DNA of 64,000 bases, from the NCBI RefSeq assembly GCF_031127875.1, contig NZ_JARXIA010000002.1, positions 330,899-394,898 on the forward strand, read 5' to 3'. Positions 54,816 through 62,155 of this stretch are shown one piece after another. Below the pieces are notes generated by a model, which ran no database searches, had not been told where the DNA came from, and saw only the letters and a program-made list of their open reading frames with translations. Origin of the DNA: Pelagicoccus sp. SDUM812005. GTDB taxonomy: Bacteria; Verrucomicrobiota; Verrucomicrobiia; Opitutales; Opitutaceae. Each line of letters starts with the position of its first letter. Within the stretch, counting starts at the first letter, position 1. A program made the position numbers and the translations under genes.

Positions 54816-55958
54816 CTACTTGCCGAGCTGGCTCTGGATTTCAGCGGTGATGGTCTTCACCAACTCTTCCGCATCCGCGATGCTGGAGCTGGATCCGGAA
54901 TCGCAACCGCAGGCTACCTGGCAGGCGCCGCCATCGCGATCAGTGAAGAATCCTGGACGGAAGTCGGAGTTGTCGCAGAGTTCGCACTCCTTCCAGCCTT
55001 CGCGCTTGTCGTCCATACCGAGCGACTTGCGGAGCTCGATCAGCGTCTTGGCTTCGGAAGCCTTGATTGGGTCGAGCTTCTTGCCGAGCATGGAAGCGAC
55101 CCAAACCGTCTTACAATAAGACTCGGTGTTCTCCATCTTCCAGTAAGCGTCTTCGATGTCCTTACCCCAAGTGATCACACCGTGGTTGATCATGAGAACG
55201 GACATGTGGTCGATCGCTACGGTGCCGACTTCCTCGGCGTTCTCCGGAGAGCCTGGGGTGCGGTACTCAGCGACACCGATCTGGCCGAGGAATACTTCCG
55301 CTTCCGGGATCAAACACGTTGGCGGCTGAACCTTCGCTACCGCGTAAGCCGTGGCGTGCGGCGGGTGAGCGTGGCAGCAAGCCTTGGCCTTAGGCTGGCG
55401 CTTCATGATAGCGAGGTGAGTCATGGCCTCGCTGGTGCGCTTGAGGCGTCCGGCGATCTGGTTACCATCGAGATCGATCAAAGCCATGTCGTCCGCCTTC
55501 ATGAATCCCTTACAGATCAGAGTTGGCGTACAAAGAGCGAGATTGTCGCCTACGCGTACCGTCAAGTTTCCGCCGTTGCCGTCGGTGTACTCGCGCTCCC
55601 ACATGCGCTTACCCATCAGGGCCATGTTTTCGCGAATGGTAGTGATCTCTGGAGAAAAGTAGAAGGCGCGAATCTCGTCGCGTGTCTTCGGGTCCTGGCC
55701 CGGCGTCCACGTGTATTCGTAATTCGGGATAACGGGTACGCCAAACAACTCGTTGTCACTCATCGTCACATTACCTGCTGGAGCAGCGGACGCCGCAGCT
55801 GGCTTGGAGAAGGAGGAGCGCTTAGCGACCGTGCCGCCTGCTAGCTTGAGCCGGTCCTTGGCGGAAGGGGTGAGGATGGTTCCGGCCGGGATCGCGTCAG
55901 CGCCTTTGCCCTGAGCCAAGAGGGCTTCGATGTCGCTTTCTGTGAGTACTTTTTTCAT
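54816..55958 (-). CDS. Class II sugar-phosphate aldolase of the BMC, with C-terminal encapsulation peptide
   Basis: This 380-aa aldolase is predicted to cleave L-fuculose- or L-rhamnulose-1-phosphate to DHAP and L-lactaldehyde. Residues 1-60 form an extra N-terminal segment ([20 protein letters not shown]) and an Ala/Pro linker. The aldolase_II domain (about 95-300) has zinc ligands CCHAHPPH (196, 198) and INHG (259). Residues 324-352 are Cys-rich (C325, C328, C346, C350, C352), then a Ser linker leads to an amphipathic helix (361-380, [17 protein letters not shown]) typical of encapsulation peptides. ATG 55958 is chosen; upstream in-frame codons lack family similarity. It is the signature enzyme of the planctomycete/verrucomicrobium BMC. 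Confidence 0.93.
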   Translation of the reverse strand: MKKVLTESDIEALLAQGKGADAIPAGTILTPSAKDRLKLAGGTVAKRSSFSKPAAASAAPAGNVTMSDNELFGVPVIPNYEYTWTPGQDPKTRDEIRAFYFSPEITTIRENMALMGKRMWEREYTDGNGGNLTVRVGDNLALCTPTLICKGFMKADDMALIDLDGNQIAGRLKRTSEAMTHLAIMKRQPKAKACCHAHPPHATAYAVAKVQPPTCLIPEAEVFLGQIGVAEYRTPGSPENAEEVGTVAIDHMSVLMINHGVITWGKDIEDAYWKMENTESYCKTVWVASMLGKKLDPIKASEAKTLIELRKSLGMDDKREGWKECELCDNSDFRPGFFTDRDGGACQVACGCDSGSSSSIADAEELVKTITAEIQSQLGK

Positions 55959-55992
55959 AGCAGAATGTGTGTGAAATGTTTGTTGTTTAAAA

Positions 55993-56292
55993 TTAAGATT
56001 TCGTACCGAAAAAATTGATACGATCGACGATGAGTGCGCTGTAGGCATCCACTGGCGTGCCTCGTGGAAGCGGGAGCATCGCCTCGCCCCCTTCTGTAAA
56101 TCCAATAACGTCCCCGAGCCCGGCTCCCAGCTTGTCGTAAACGACGAGAGCCGGATCTGCGGAAGATTCCTTGCTTTCCGTATCCTTGAACTGGGCACGG
56201 CTCAATGGCTTAACCATAAGCCAGCGGGCCCCTGCCAAGGACTCTAGAGTTTGGCCGAGCACGACGCGTCCGATTACCTTGCCGAATCTCAT
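55993..56292 (-). CDS. BMC-P shell vertex protein (EutN/CcmL family), third copy
   Basis: This 99-aa pentameric vertex protein starts MRFGKVIGRVVLGQTLESL, with ARWLMVKPL, the DKLGAGLGDVIGF turn, and a final DAYSALIVDRIN strand. BMC-P pentamers cap the icosahedral vertices. The ATG (56292) overlaps the stop of the preceding BMC-P by 4 nt. An insert (KDTESKESSADPALVV) makes it slightly longer in the loop than its neighbour. An in-frame upstream extension overlaps the preceding gene and is not used. Confidence 0.94.
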   Translation of the reverse strand: MRFGKVIGRVVLGQTLESLAGARWLMVKPLSRAQFKDTESKESSADPALVVYDKLGAGLGDVIGFTEGGEAMLPLPRGTPVDAYSALIVDRINFFGTKS

Positions 56293-56564
56293 GCGCCCTT
56301 CCCTTCCAGTTCGTCCACGATGCCCATCACGACATTGCGCAAGGGAGCTTCGGGGTTCTTCGCGTAGACCTGCACCGCATCGCCGTCCGCGTTGATCAAT
56401 ACCGTATCGCCGTCGCCCGCGCCAATCCAGTCGGCCGTGCCAATAATGCGCCCCGTGCCCTGGCCTTGGCTGTCCAAGACTTCGCACAGGAGCATACGGA
56501 TGCCATCCAAACCTGGATGACATACCGCAGAGGTCACGTTTCCGACTATCTGACCGAGAATCAC
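56289..56564 (-). CDS. BMC-P shell vertex protein (EutN/CcmL family), second copy
   Basis: This 91-aa protein starts MILGQIVGNVTSAVCHPGLD, with RMLLCEVLD, GAGDGDTVLINADGDAV and NVVMGIVDELEGK. It is the shortest of the three BMC-P proteins here, and its start overlaps the aldehyde dehydrogenase stop by 4 nt. Three distinct BMC-P genes with no BMC-T is the known shell recipe of the PVM-type compartment. Confidence 0.95.
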   Translation of the reverse strand: MILGQIVGNVTSAVCHPGLDGIRMLLCEVLDSQGQGTGRIIGTADWIGAGDGDTVLINADGDAVQVYAKNPEAPLRNVVMGIVDELEGKGA

Positions 56565-58003
56565 CGGATGATGTTGAGGCTATCGACCATCACGCAGCGA
56601 CGCTTACGCGTGAAGGTTTGAGTCGTCACGATCCCTTCGCCCGTCGTGGTGGCGACGGAGAAGTTGGCGTATCCATGGCCGCCCATACCGAGACCGGCGA
56701 TGCTGGCACCGTTCTTTACGAACAACGTACAGTCCATCTTCTGGCCCATCTTGGTCAGGTTGTCCAAGTTCTTGGAGTGCATGATCGCGGAGTGGCGGTA
56801 GCCGTGCTCGGATTGGTAGGCGAGCTCGATCGCTTCGTCCACGTTCTTGGCGCGAACCACGGGAATGACCGGCATCATCTGTTCCTCTTCCACGAACGGA
56901 CAGTCGCCTGGGCAATCGCCAAAGAGAACTTCCGTACCCGCTGGAGCGCTCGTGCCTGCTACATGCGCAAGCTTAGTCGCATCCGCGCCAACGTAGTCGC
57001 GATTCAATACTGGATGCGAACAACCGCCGCCATCTTCCTTGTAGGTGAAGACTTCGCCGGCCAGCTTCTTCATGTTTTCGCGCGGCAGGAAGTGAGCGCC
57101 CGCACGCTTGAAGGCTTCCATGAACTGGGTGTGGACTGAGTCCACCACGAAGACTTGCTTCTCTCCGATACAGAGCAGGTTGTTGTCGAAGCCGCCACCG
57201 AGAATAACGGAACGAGCCGCATGGTCGAGGTCTGCCGTTTCGTCGACAACCACTGGAGGGTTGCCCGGTCCGGCGCAAATCGCGCGCTTGCCGCTCTGCA
57301 TCGCTGCATTCACAACCGCAGGACCGCCCGTCACGCACATCAAGTCGACATAGGAAGACTTGCAGAGATCGTTGAAGGACTCGATGGTTGGCTTCTCGAT
57401 GATCGTAACCAAATTCTCGATACCAGTCTTGTTGTAGATGGCTTGGTTGAAGAACGCGATCGCTTCCGCCGCGCAAGCCGCCCCGCCTGGGTGAGCATTG
57501 AATACAACGCCGTTACCCGCCGCCACCATGCTCACGATGTTTCCAGAGATGGTCGGGATGGAGTGCGTAACCGGAGTGATGGCTGCCACGACGCCGAACG
57601 GCGCGTACTCTTCCATCATGATCCCATTGTCGCCGCTGAGGCTGTAGGGATTGAGCCACTCGATGCCAGGAATGTTTTGGATACCGAGGAGCTTCGCGAT
57701 CTTATGGTCGAGGCGACCGATCTTGGTTTCCGCAAATTCGAGCTTACCCCACTCGTCCGCCTTCTCGGTACAGATGCTCTTTACCAAGTTGACGATCTCC
57801 ACGCGAGTGGCGATCCCCTTCCGGCGAAGTTGCTCCTGTCCCTTGCGAGCGGCCTGGGCTGCTGCTTCCGCTGTGTCGAAAACGCCCATACGCTTCGAAG
57901 GACGCGATACCACTGCGGGCGCCGCTACGCTCCCGCCGAGATTCTCTTGCTTGATCTTGGCGAGCACTTCGCTCACCACTGCTGAAATAATCTGCTGATT
58001 CAT
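56561..58003 (-). CDS. CoA-acylating aldehyde dehydrogenase (PduP/EutE-like) of the BMC
   Basis: This 480-aa enzyme oxidises an aldehyde (probably L-lactaldehyde) to the acyl-CoA with NAD+. Residues 1-20 (MNQQIISAVVSEVLAKIKQE) form a classical N-terminal encapsulation helix, followed by an Ala/Val/Pro linker. The catalytic Cys is Cys278 in GFDNNLLCIGEK, and ITPVTHSIPT and AGPGNPPVVVDETAD are typical of the acylating group. Its start overlaps the BMC-P stop by 1 nt and its end overlaps the next BMC-P by 4 nt, so it is tightly coupled to shell synthesis. Confidence 0.96.
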   Translation of the reverse strand: MNQQIISAVVSEVLAKIKQENLGGSVAAPAVVSRPSKRMGVFDTAEAAAQAARKGQEQLRRKGIATRVEIVNLVKSICTEKADEWGKLEFAETKIGRLDHKIAKLLGIQNIPGIEWLNPYSLSGDNGIMMEEYAPFGVVAAITPVTHSIPTISGNIVSMVAAGNGVVFNAHPGGAACAAEAIAFFNQAIYNKTGIENLVTIIEKPTIESFNDLCKSSYVDLMCVTGGPAVVNAAMQSGKRAICAGPGNPPVVVDETADLDHAARSVILGGGFDNNLLCIGEKQVFVVDSVHTQFMEAFKRAGAHFLPRENMKKLAGEVFTYKEDGGGCSHPVLNRDYVGADATKLAHVAGTSAPAGTEVLFGDCPGDCPFVEEEQMMPVIPVVRAKNVDEAIELAYQSEHGYRHSAIMHSKNLDNLTKMGQKMDCTLFVKNGASIAGLGMGGHGYANFSVATTTGEGIVTTQTFTRKRRCVMVDSLNIIR

Positions 58004-58317
58004 TACTTACTTCCGCTTTGGTAGGTTGCTTCGCCCAGCACGCTGACCGAATCGACGATGCCGATGATGGAGGCATCCACGGGTACTGACTTCAGGCCAT
58101 CCACTTGCCTGGCAGAGCTGCCCTGCACGAAGAGTACGACCTCTCCGGTACCTGCCCCTAGCGTATCGACCGCGACAATCGTGTTGCTCCCCTCGAGGAA
58201 TTTCTTCGGATTGTCTGGGTCCGCTAGCAAGGGGCGGAGCATCGCAAGCCGACGACCGCGCAGAGTTTCCTCCTTCTTGGTCGCAACGACTTGGCCTATA
58301 ACCTTGGCAACAAACAT
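58003..58317 (-). CDS. BMC-P shell vertex protein (EutN/CcmL family), first copy
   Basis: This 104-aa vertex protein starts MFVAKVIGQVVATKKEETL, with LAMLRPLLAD, AVDTLGAGTGEVVLFVQGSSAR and SIIGIVDSVSV. The family's two conserved glycine turns are clear. The C-terminus has a short Ser/Lys tail. It follows BMC-H after 12 nt and overlaps the aldehyde dehydrogenase start by 1 nt. Confidence 0.95.
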   Translation of the reverse strand: MFVAKVIGQVVATKKEETLRGRRLAMLRPLLADPDNPKKFLEGSNTIVAVDTLGAGTGEVVLFVQGSSARQVDGLKSVPVDASIIGIVDSVSVLGEATYQSGSK

Positions 58318-58329
58318 GGCCTAAGGTCT

Positions 58330-58632
58330 CTATTTAGTAGCGCGGCTCTTCGCTGCAGCTGCCTGAGGAATAACGGCAGAGAGGCTTTCGCTAGGACGAG
58401 CGATGACGTGCGCGCTCAAGACTTCGCCAACAGCCTGAGCTGCTTCTACTCCGGATTCGATCGCCGCCTTCACAGCCGCTACGTTGCCTTCGACAGTCAC
58501 GCTTACCATGGCGCTGCCTACGTTCTTTACAGGACCAGTGATCTGTACGTCTGCGGACTTGAGCATTGCGTCAGTTCCAGTGATGAGAGCGGTGAGACCT
58601 TTAGTTTCGAGAATTCCGATTGCCTGTTTCAT
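58330..58632 (-). CDS. BMC-H hexameric shell protein (third in operon)
   Basis: This 100-aa single BMC domain (PF00936) starts MKQAIGILETKGLTALITGT, with DAMLKSADVQITGP, VSVTVEGNVAAVKAAIESG and VIARPSESL. It has a C-terminal Ala/Lys-rich extension (AVIPQAAAAKSRATK) not found in the other two BMC-H copies, and a different pore-side segment (KNVGSAM). It lies between ackA (42 nt) and the first BMC-P (12 nt). Confidence 0.96.
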   Translation of the reverse strand: MKQAIGILETKGLTALITGTDAMLKSADVQITGPVKNVGSAMVSVTVEGNVAAVKAAIESGVEAAQAVGEVLSAHVIARPSESLSAVIPQAAAAKSRATK

Positions 58633-58674
58633 AATAATAATTGCTTTGTTTTTAGAGTTTTTCGTGAGGTTTGA

Positions 58675-59859
58675 TCACTTGTTGTGAGATAGAAAACGAC
58701 TGGTCTCGCGAGCGATCACGAGTTCCTCGTTGGCTGGGATCACATAGATTTTGATCCGGCTGTTCGCGGCGCTGATGCAAGTTTCCTCGCCCCGCGTGAC
58801 CGCATTCTTTTCGAGATCGAGCTCGAGGCCGAGATCCTCAAGGCCTTGGCAAACGCGTTCGCGGACTCGCGTATCGTTCTCGCCAATACCAGCGGTAAAG
58901 ACGAGAGCATCGAGGCCTCCGAGCTGCAGCATATAGGAGCCGACGTATTGACGGATCGCATACACGAGTGAATCCATTGCGAGCGTTGCATCTTCGTCGC
59001 CAGCATCCACTGCTGCCCAAATATCGCGCACGTCGTTGCTCTTACCGGAAAGCCCGAGTAGACCGGACTCCTTCGTCAACTGACGCTCAACTTCCTCGAT
59101 GCTCAGGCCAAGCTTCTTCATGACGTAAGTCACGGCCATGGAATCGAGGTCGCCCACGCGATTGTTCTGCGGGAGACCGCTTTGCGGGCTGAGCCCCATG
59201 CTGGTATCGATAGCGACACCATTGCGAATGCCCGTCACCGAGCTGCTTCCGCCGAGATGGCAGGAAACGACGCGCAGGGGCTTACCTTCGAGTTCGACTT
59301 GATCCTTCTGATAGAGGACTCGCACTTGCTCCGCGACGTCTTCGCGTCCCAAGAGCTCCGCAGACCGTTCGGCAACGTACTTGTGGCTCGCGCCATGGAA
59401 TCCGTTGCGACGAACCCCCGCTTCGTACCACGCCTTGGGCACCGCATAACGGCGGCTCGGCTTGGACGCCCACTGGTAGAAAGCCGTTTCGTAGAGAGCC
59501 ACGAGCTGGGCGTTGGGCATTTCCTTGGCAAACTGCTCGATGCCGTTCGCGTAGGCCGGATTGTGAGCCGGAGCCAACTCCGCGGAAGCGCGAAGATCGG
59601 CGATCACCGAATCGTCCGCCGCTACGCAGCCAGTCTTCTCGAAACCGAGAACGGTCTTGAATCCAACCGCGTCAATCGAGTCCACCGAATCGATATGCCC
59701 ATCCTTCTTCATCGAAGAGATGGCGTCACGAATGGTTTCCCCATAGTCGCTCACGCGTTCGTAACCGCCACGGGCTACAAGCGTTAGAGCAGAGTCATCG
59801 CCCTCGTACAAAGAGTACTTGAACGATGTTGAACCTAAGTTGGCTACCAGAATTTTCAC
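58675..59859 (-). CDS. ackA: Acetate kinase-family acyl kinase
   Basis: This 394-aa ASKHA kinase converts acyl-phosphate and ADP to carboxylate and ATP. It has LVANLGSTSFKYSLY, RRNGFHGASHKYVA, SCHLGGSSSVTGI, DTSMGLSPQSGLP and VFTAGIGEND. In this operon the natural substrate is probably lactyl-phosphate delivered by PduL, giving the ATP yield of the pathway. No encapsulation helix is visible, in line with a cytosolic final step. It is flanked by BMC-H genes with equal 42-nt gaps. Confidence 0.95.
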   Translation of the reverse strand: MKILVANLGSTSFKYSLYEGDDSALTLVARGGYERVSDYGETIRDAISSMKKDGHIDSVDSIDAVGFKTVLGFEKTGCVAADDSVIADLRASAELAPAHNPAYANGIEQFAKEMPNAQLVALYETAFYQWASKPSRRYAVPKAWYEAGVRRNGFHGASHKYVAERSAELLGREDVAEQVRVLYQKDQVELEGKPLRVVSCHLGGSSSVTGIRNGVAIDTSMGLSPQSGLPQNNRVGDLDSMAVTYVMKKLGLSIEEVERQLTKESGLLGLSGKSNDVRDIWAAVDAGDEDATLAMDSLVYAIRQYVGSYMLQLGGLDALVFTAGIGENDTRVRERVCQGLEDLGLELDLEKNAVTRGEETCISAANSRIKIYVIPANEELVIARETSRFLSHNK

Positions 59860-59901
59860 GCCGATTTCGTTGGAGGAAGTCGTATCTATCGAACGGATAC
59901 C

Positions 59902-60180
59902 TTATCCGATGAAGCTACCGAGCTTGCTGAGGTCGTCGTGCGGACGAGCGATCACCTGTACCGCTGCCACTTCGCCAACGCGGCTAGCCGCTTCGGCGCC
60001 TGCGTCAACCGCTGCCTTGATGGAAGCGACGTCGCCAGTGAAGATGGCGCAGACCAAACCGCTGCCAACCTTTTCCCAACCGGTCATAGTGACGTCGGCG
60101 GACTTGAGAGCGGCATCGCTCGCTTCGATAAGAGCGACGAGGCCCTTCGTTTCGATCATTCCTAGTGCTTGTGAAGCCAT
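59902..60180 (-). CDS. BMC-H hexameric shell protein (second in operon)
   Basis: This 92-aa BMC domain starts [20 protein letters not shown], with [20 protein letters not shown] (pore region), [17 protein letters not shown] and [13 protein letters not shown]. It is the most canonical of the three BMC-H proteins and probably the main facet tile. It lies 51 nt after the first BMC-H and 42 nt before ackA. Confidence 0.97.
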   Translation of the reverse strand: MASQALGMIETKGLVALIEASDAALKSADVTMTGWEKVGSGLVCAIFTGDVASIKAAVDAGAEAASRVGEVAAVQVIARPHDDLSKLGSFIG

Positions 60181-60231
60181 GTGTATAAATCTCTTTTAAA
60201 TGTTATAGTAAACGTGCGTCTGTCCCGCGGA

Positions 60232-60501
60232 CTAGAAGCCGAACTGCTTAAGCAGATCGTTGTGTGGACGCGCGATGATGTTGGAGCTAACGAGCTCGCC
60301 TACGCGGTTGGCCGCTTCCGCGCCCGCCTCAACAGCAGCCTTTACGCTGCCGACATCGCCCTTGACGATGACTGTCAGGAAACCGCCGCCGATCTGCACC
60401 TGCTTAACGATTTCTACGCCAGCAGCCTTGCTCATTGCGTCACTCGCTTCGACGCTGCCGACGAAGCCCTTGGTTTCGATTGTTCCGATTGATTCACTCA
60501 T
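60232..60501 (-). CDS. BMC-H hexameric shell protein (first in operon)
   Basis: This 89-aa BMC domain starts MSESIGTIETKGFVGSVEAS, with DAMSKAAGVEIVKQVQIGGG, VIVKGDVGSVKAAVEAG and IIARPHNDLLKQFGF. Its pore segment (QIGGGF) differs from the second copy (EKVGSGL), pointing to a different metabolite preference. It follows pduL after 42 nt. Confidence 0.97.
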   Translation of the reverse strand: MSESIGTIETKGFVGSVEASDAMSKAAGVEIVKQVQIGGGFLTVIVKGDVGSVKAAVEAGAEAANRVGELVSSNIIARPHNDLLKQFGF

Positions 60502-60543
60502 GACTTATATGGGTTAATTGTTGTACTTAAATTTTGGTTACGG

Positions 60544-61218
60544 TTATTTGATTTTCTTCAGCTCGCAGATCGTGTTTTCGTCGAGTCCGCAAGCGTTGCC
60601 TTCGTCGGTGTCGAGGTGAACCTCGAGCTTGAAGTCCGGATTTACGCGAACGAAGACCTTGTCGAAAGTCAGGCCACACTCGCCATGCACCTTCAACTGC
60701 ATGAAGTCCTTGTCCTTCACGCCGTAGTGAGCCGCGTCCTCCGGAGACATGTGCACGTGGATCGCCGCGCGGATCACTCCCTTATCGAGCTTAAAGTAAC
60801 CCTTCGGCCCCATTAGCATGCAACCAGGCGTACCTTCGATATCTCCAGACTGGCGAACGGGAACGTCAAACCCGAGCGCACGTGCGTCTGTATAAGCGAT
60901 TTCGACCTGGTTGATGTTGCGGCAGGGTCCGAGGATACGGAGATTCGATATGATGCGGCTGCGCGGGCCGATCAAGGTGACCGCCTCCTCCGCCGCGTAC
61001 TGCCCGTCTTGGTACAGCCACTTCTTAGGAGTGAGCTGATGCCCCTCCCCAAACAGGATTTCCACCGCCTCTTGCGTAAGGTGGCAGTGGCGAGCGCTGA
61101 TGTTCACCAACAGCTTGTTCGGCGCCGTCGCAGCCGGCGACTTATCCAAGCCTAGCTGCCGATAGACGCTCTGACGGACGATCTCTTCGAGGGCATTTAA
61201 ATTTTGAGTACCTTGCAT
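60544..61218 (-). CDS. pduL: PduL-type phosphate acyltransferase of the BMC
   Basis: This 224-aa enzyme swaps CoA for phosphate (acyl-CoA + Pi to acyl-phosphate + CoA) and so regenerates CoA inside the compartment. Residues 1-28 hold an encapsulation-type amphipathic helix (LNALEEIVRQSVYRQLG) and linker. Zinc-binding motifs are SARHCHLTQE, IHVHMSPEDA and VHLDTDEGNA, as in dimetal PduL proteins. It is the first gene of the BMC operon, divergent from deoR across a 119-nt AT-rich region. Confidence 0.95.
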   Translation of the reverse strand: MQGTQNLNALEEIVRQSVYRQLGLDKSPAATAPNKLLVNISARHCHLTQEAVEILFGEGHQLTPKKWLYQDGQYAAEEAVTLIGPRSRIISNLRILGPCRNINQVEIAYTDARALGFDVPVRQSGDIEGTPGCMLMGPKGYFKLDKGVIRAAIHVHMSPEDAAHYGVKDKDFMQLKVHGECGLTFDKVFVRVNPDFKLEVHLDTDEGNACGLDENTICELKKIK

Positions 61219-61337
61219 GCTGGAAAATGGGGAAAAATGAACACCAAATGTGGATTAATTTTGGTTTTGTTGCTTTTCCTTTGACCTATCAACCCTAAAA
61301 TCCAAAATTCCCAACATAATCACAGATTTTCCCACAA
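61219..61337. promoter_or_regulatory. Divergent control region between BMC operon and deoR
   Basis: This 119-nt region is AT-rich, unlike its surroundings. It contains AATTTTGG (61257-61264) and CCAAAATT (61302-61309), a perfect 8-bp inverted repeat 37 nt apart, plus related TGGATT and AAATCC words. DeoR repressors commonly bind spaced or looped repeats in such gaps. A TTGACC (61281-61286) could be a -35 element toward deoR. The exact promoters cannot be fixed by eye. Confidence 0.5.
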
Positions 61338-62102
61338 ATGATCGCGGCTAATAGACACCAAGTTATCATAGAACTTCTCGAAAGGGAGGGGAGCGTGCGC
61401 ACCGTCGATCTCGCGCAGCAATTGGAAGTCACCGACGAAACCATCCGCCGCGACCTCGAAAAGCTGGAAAAGGAGCACCGCCTCCAGCGCACCCACGGCG
61501 GCGCCGTGGCCAGCCAGCACCTCAACAAGGACCGCTCCTTCGAAGAACGCAGCATCCAAAACATCGATCCCAAGCGCCGCATCTCCAGAGCGGCCGCCGA
61601 GCTCATCCAACCGGGCGACCGCATCTTCATCGACGCCAGCTCCACCGCCCTCCAACTCACTTCCCATCCCCAAAAGTTCGCCGGCACCACCGTCATCACG
61701 AACTCCTCGCTGGTGCTCGCCGAGCTCGCCCCCTACCCCGAGATCGAAATCATCATCGCCGGCGGCGTGCTCGACCGCCAATCCCACTCCTTCATCGGCC
61801 CCGCCACCATCGCAACCCTGCGCCGCTACCGCGTCGACAAAGCCTTCTTCTCCGGCAACGGCGTCGACGAAATCCGCGGCATCAGCGAAGTCAACGAGGC
61901 CCAAGCCCACATCAAGGACTTCGTCATCCCCCGCTGCGCCAACGCCATCCTGCTGGCCGACGCCACCAAGCTCGGGGCCTCCTCCACTTATTTCTTCGCC
62001 CAGTGCGAGCAAATCAACACCTTTGTCACAACCAAGGACGCCGCCCACCCCCTTCTATCTACACTTGAGGAAAGCGGAGCCCAGATTGTCTACGCCGACT
62101 AA
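61338..62102 (+). CDS. DeoR-family regulator of the BMC operon
   Basis: This 254-aa protein has an N-terminal DeoR helix-turn-helix (GSVRTVDLAQQLEVTDETIR, RDLEKLE) followed by RTHGGAV, and a sugar-phosphate sensor domain with IFIDASSTALQL, VITNSSLVLAEL, FSGNGVDEIRGI and LLADATKLGASS. DeoR sensors respond to phosphorylated sugars, so L-fuculose- or rhamnulose-1-phosphate or DHAP are the likely effectors. It is divergent from the BMC operon, as in other PVM-type loci. mqo follows 53 nt downstream in the same direction. Confidence 0.94.
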   Translation: MIAANRHQVIIELLEREGSVRTVDLAQQLEVTDETIRRDLEKLEKEHRLQRTHGGAVASQHLNKDRSFEERSIQNIDPKRRISRAAAELIQPGDRIFIDASSTALQLTSHPQKFAGTTVITNSSLVLAELAPYPEIEIIIAGGVLDRQSHSFIGPATIATLRRYRVDKAFFSGNGVDEIRGISEVNEAQAHIKDFVIPRCANAILLADATKLGASSTYFFAQCEQINTFVTTKDAAHPLLSTLEESGAQIVYAD

Positions 62103-62155
62103 CGCACCAAGAACGTTTCGAAAATTCGTAATTCAAATATCTCTAAATTATAACA

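Noticed and set aside
61219..61337. Precise -35/-10 assignment for the BMC operon promoter
   Set aside because: Several TTG- and TA-rich words occur, but none gives a convincing hexamer pair with correct spacing on the minus strand.
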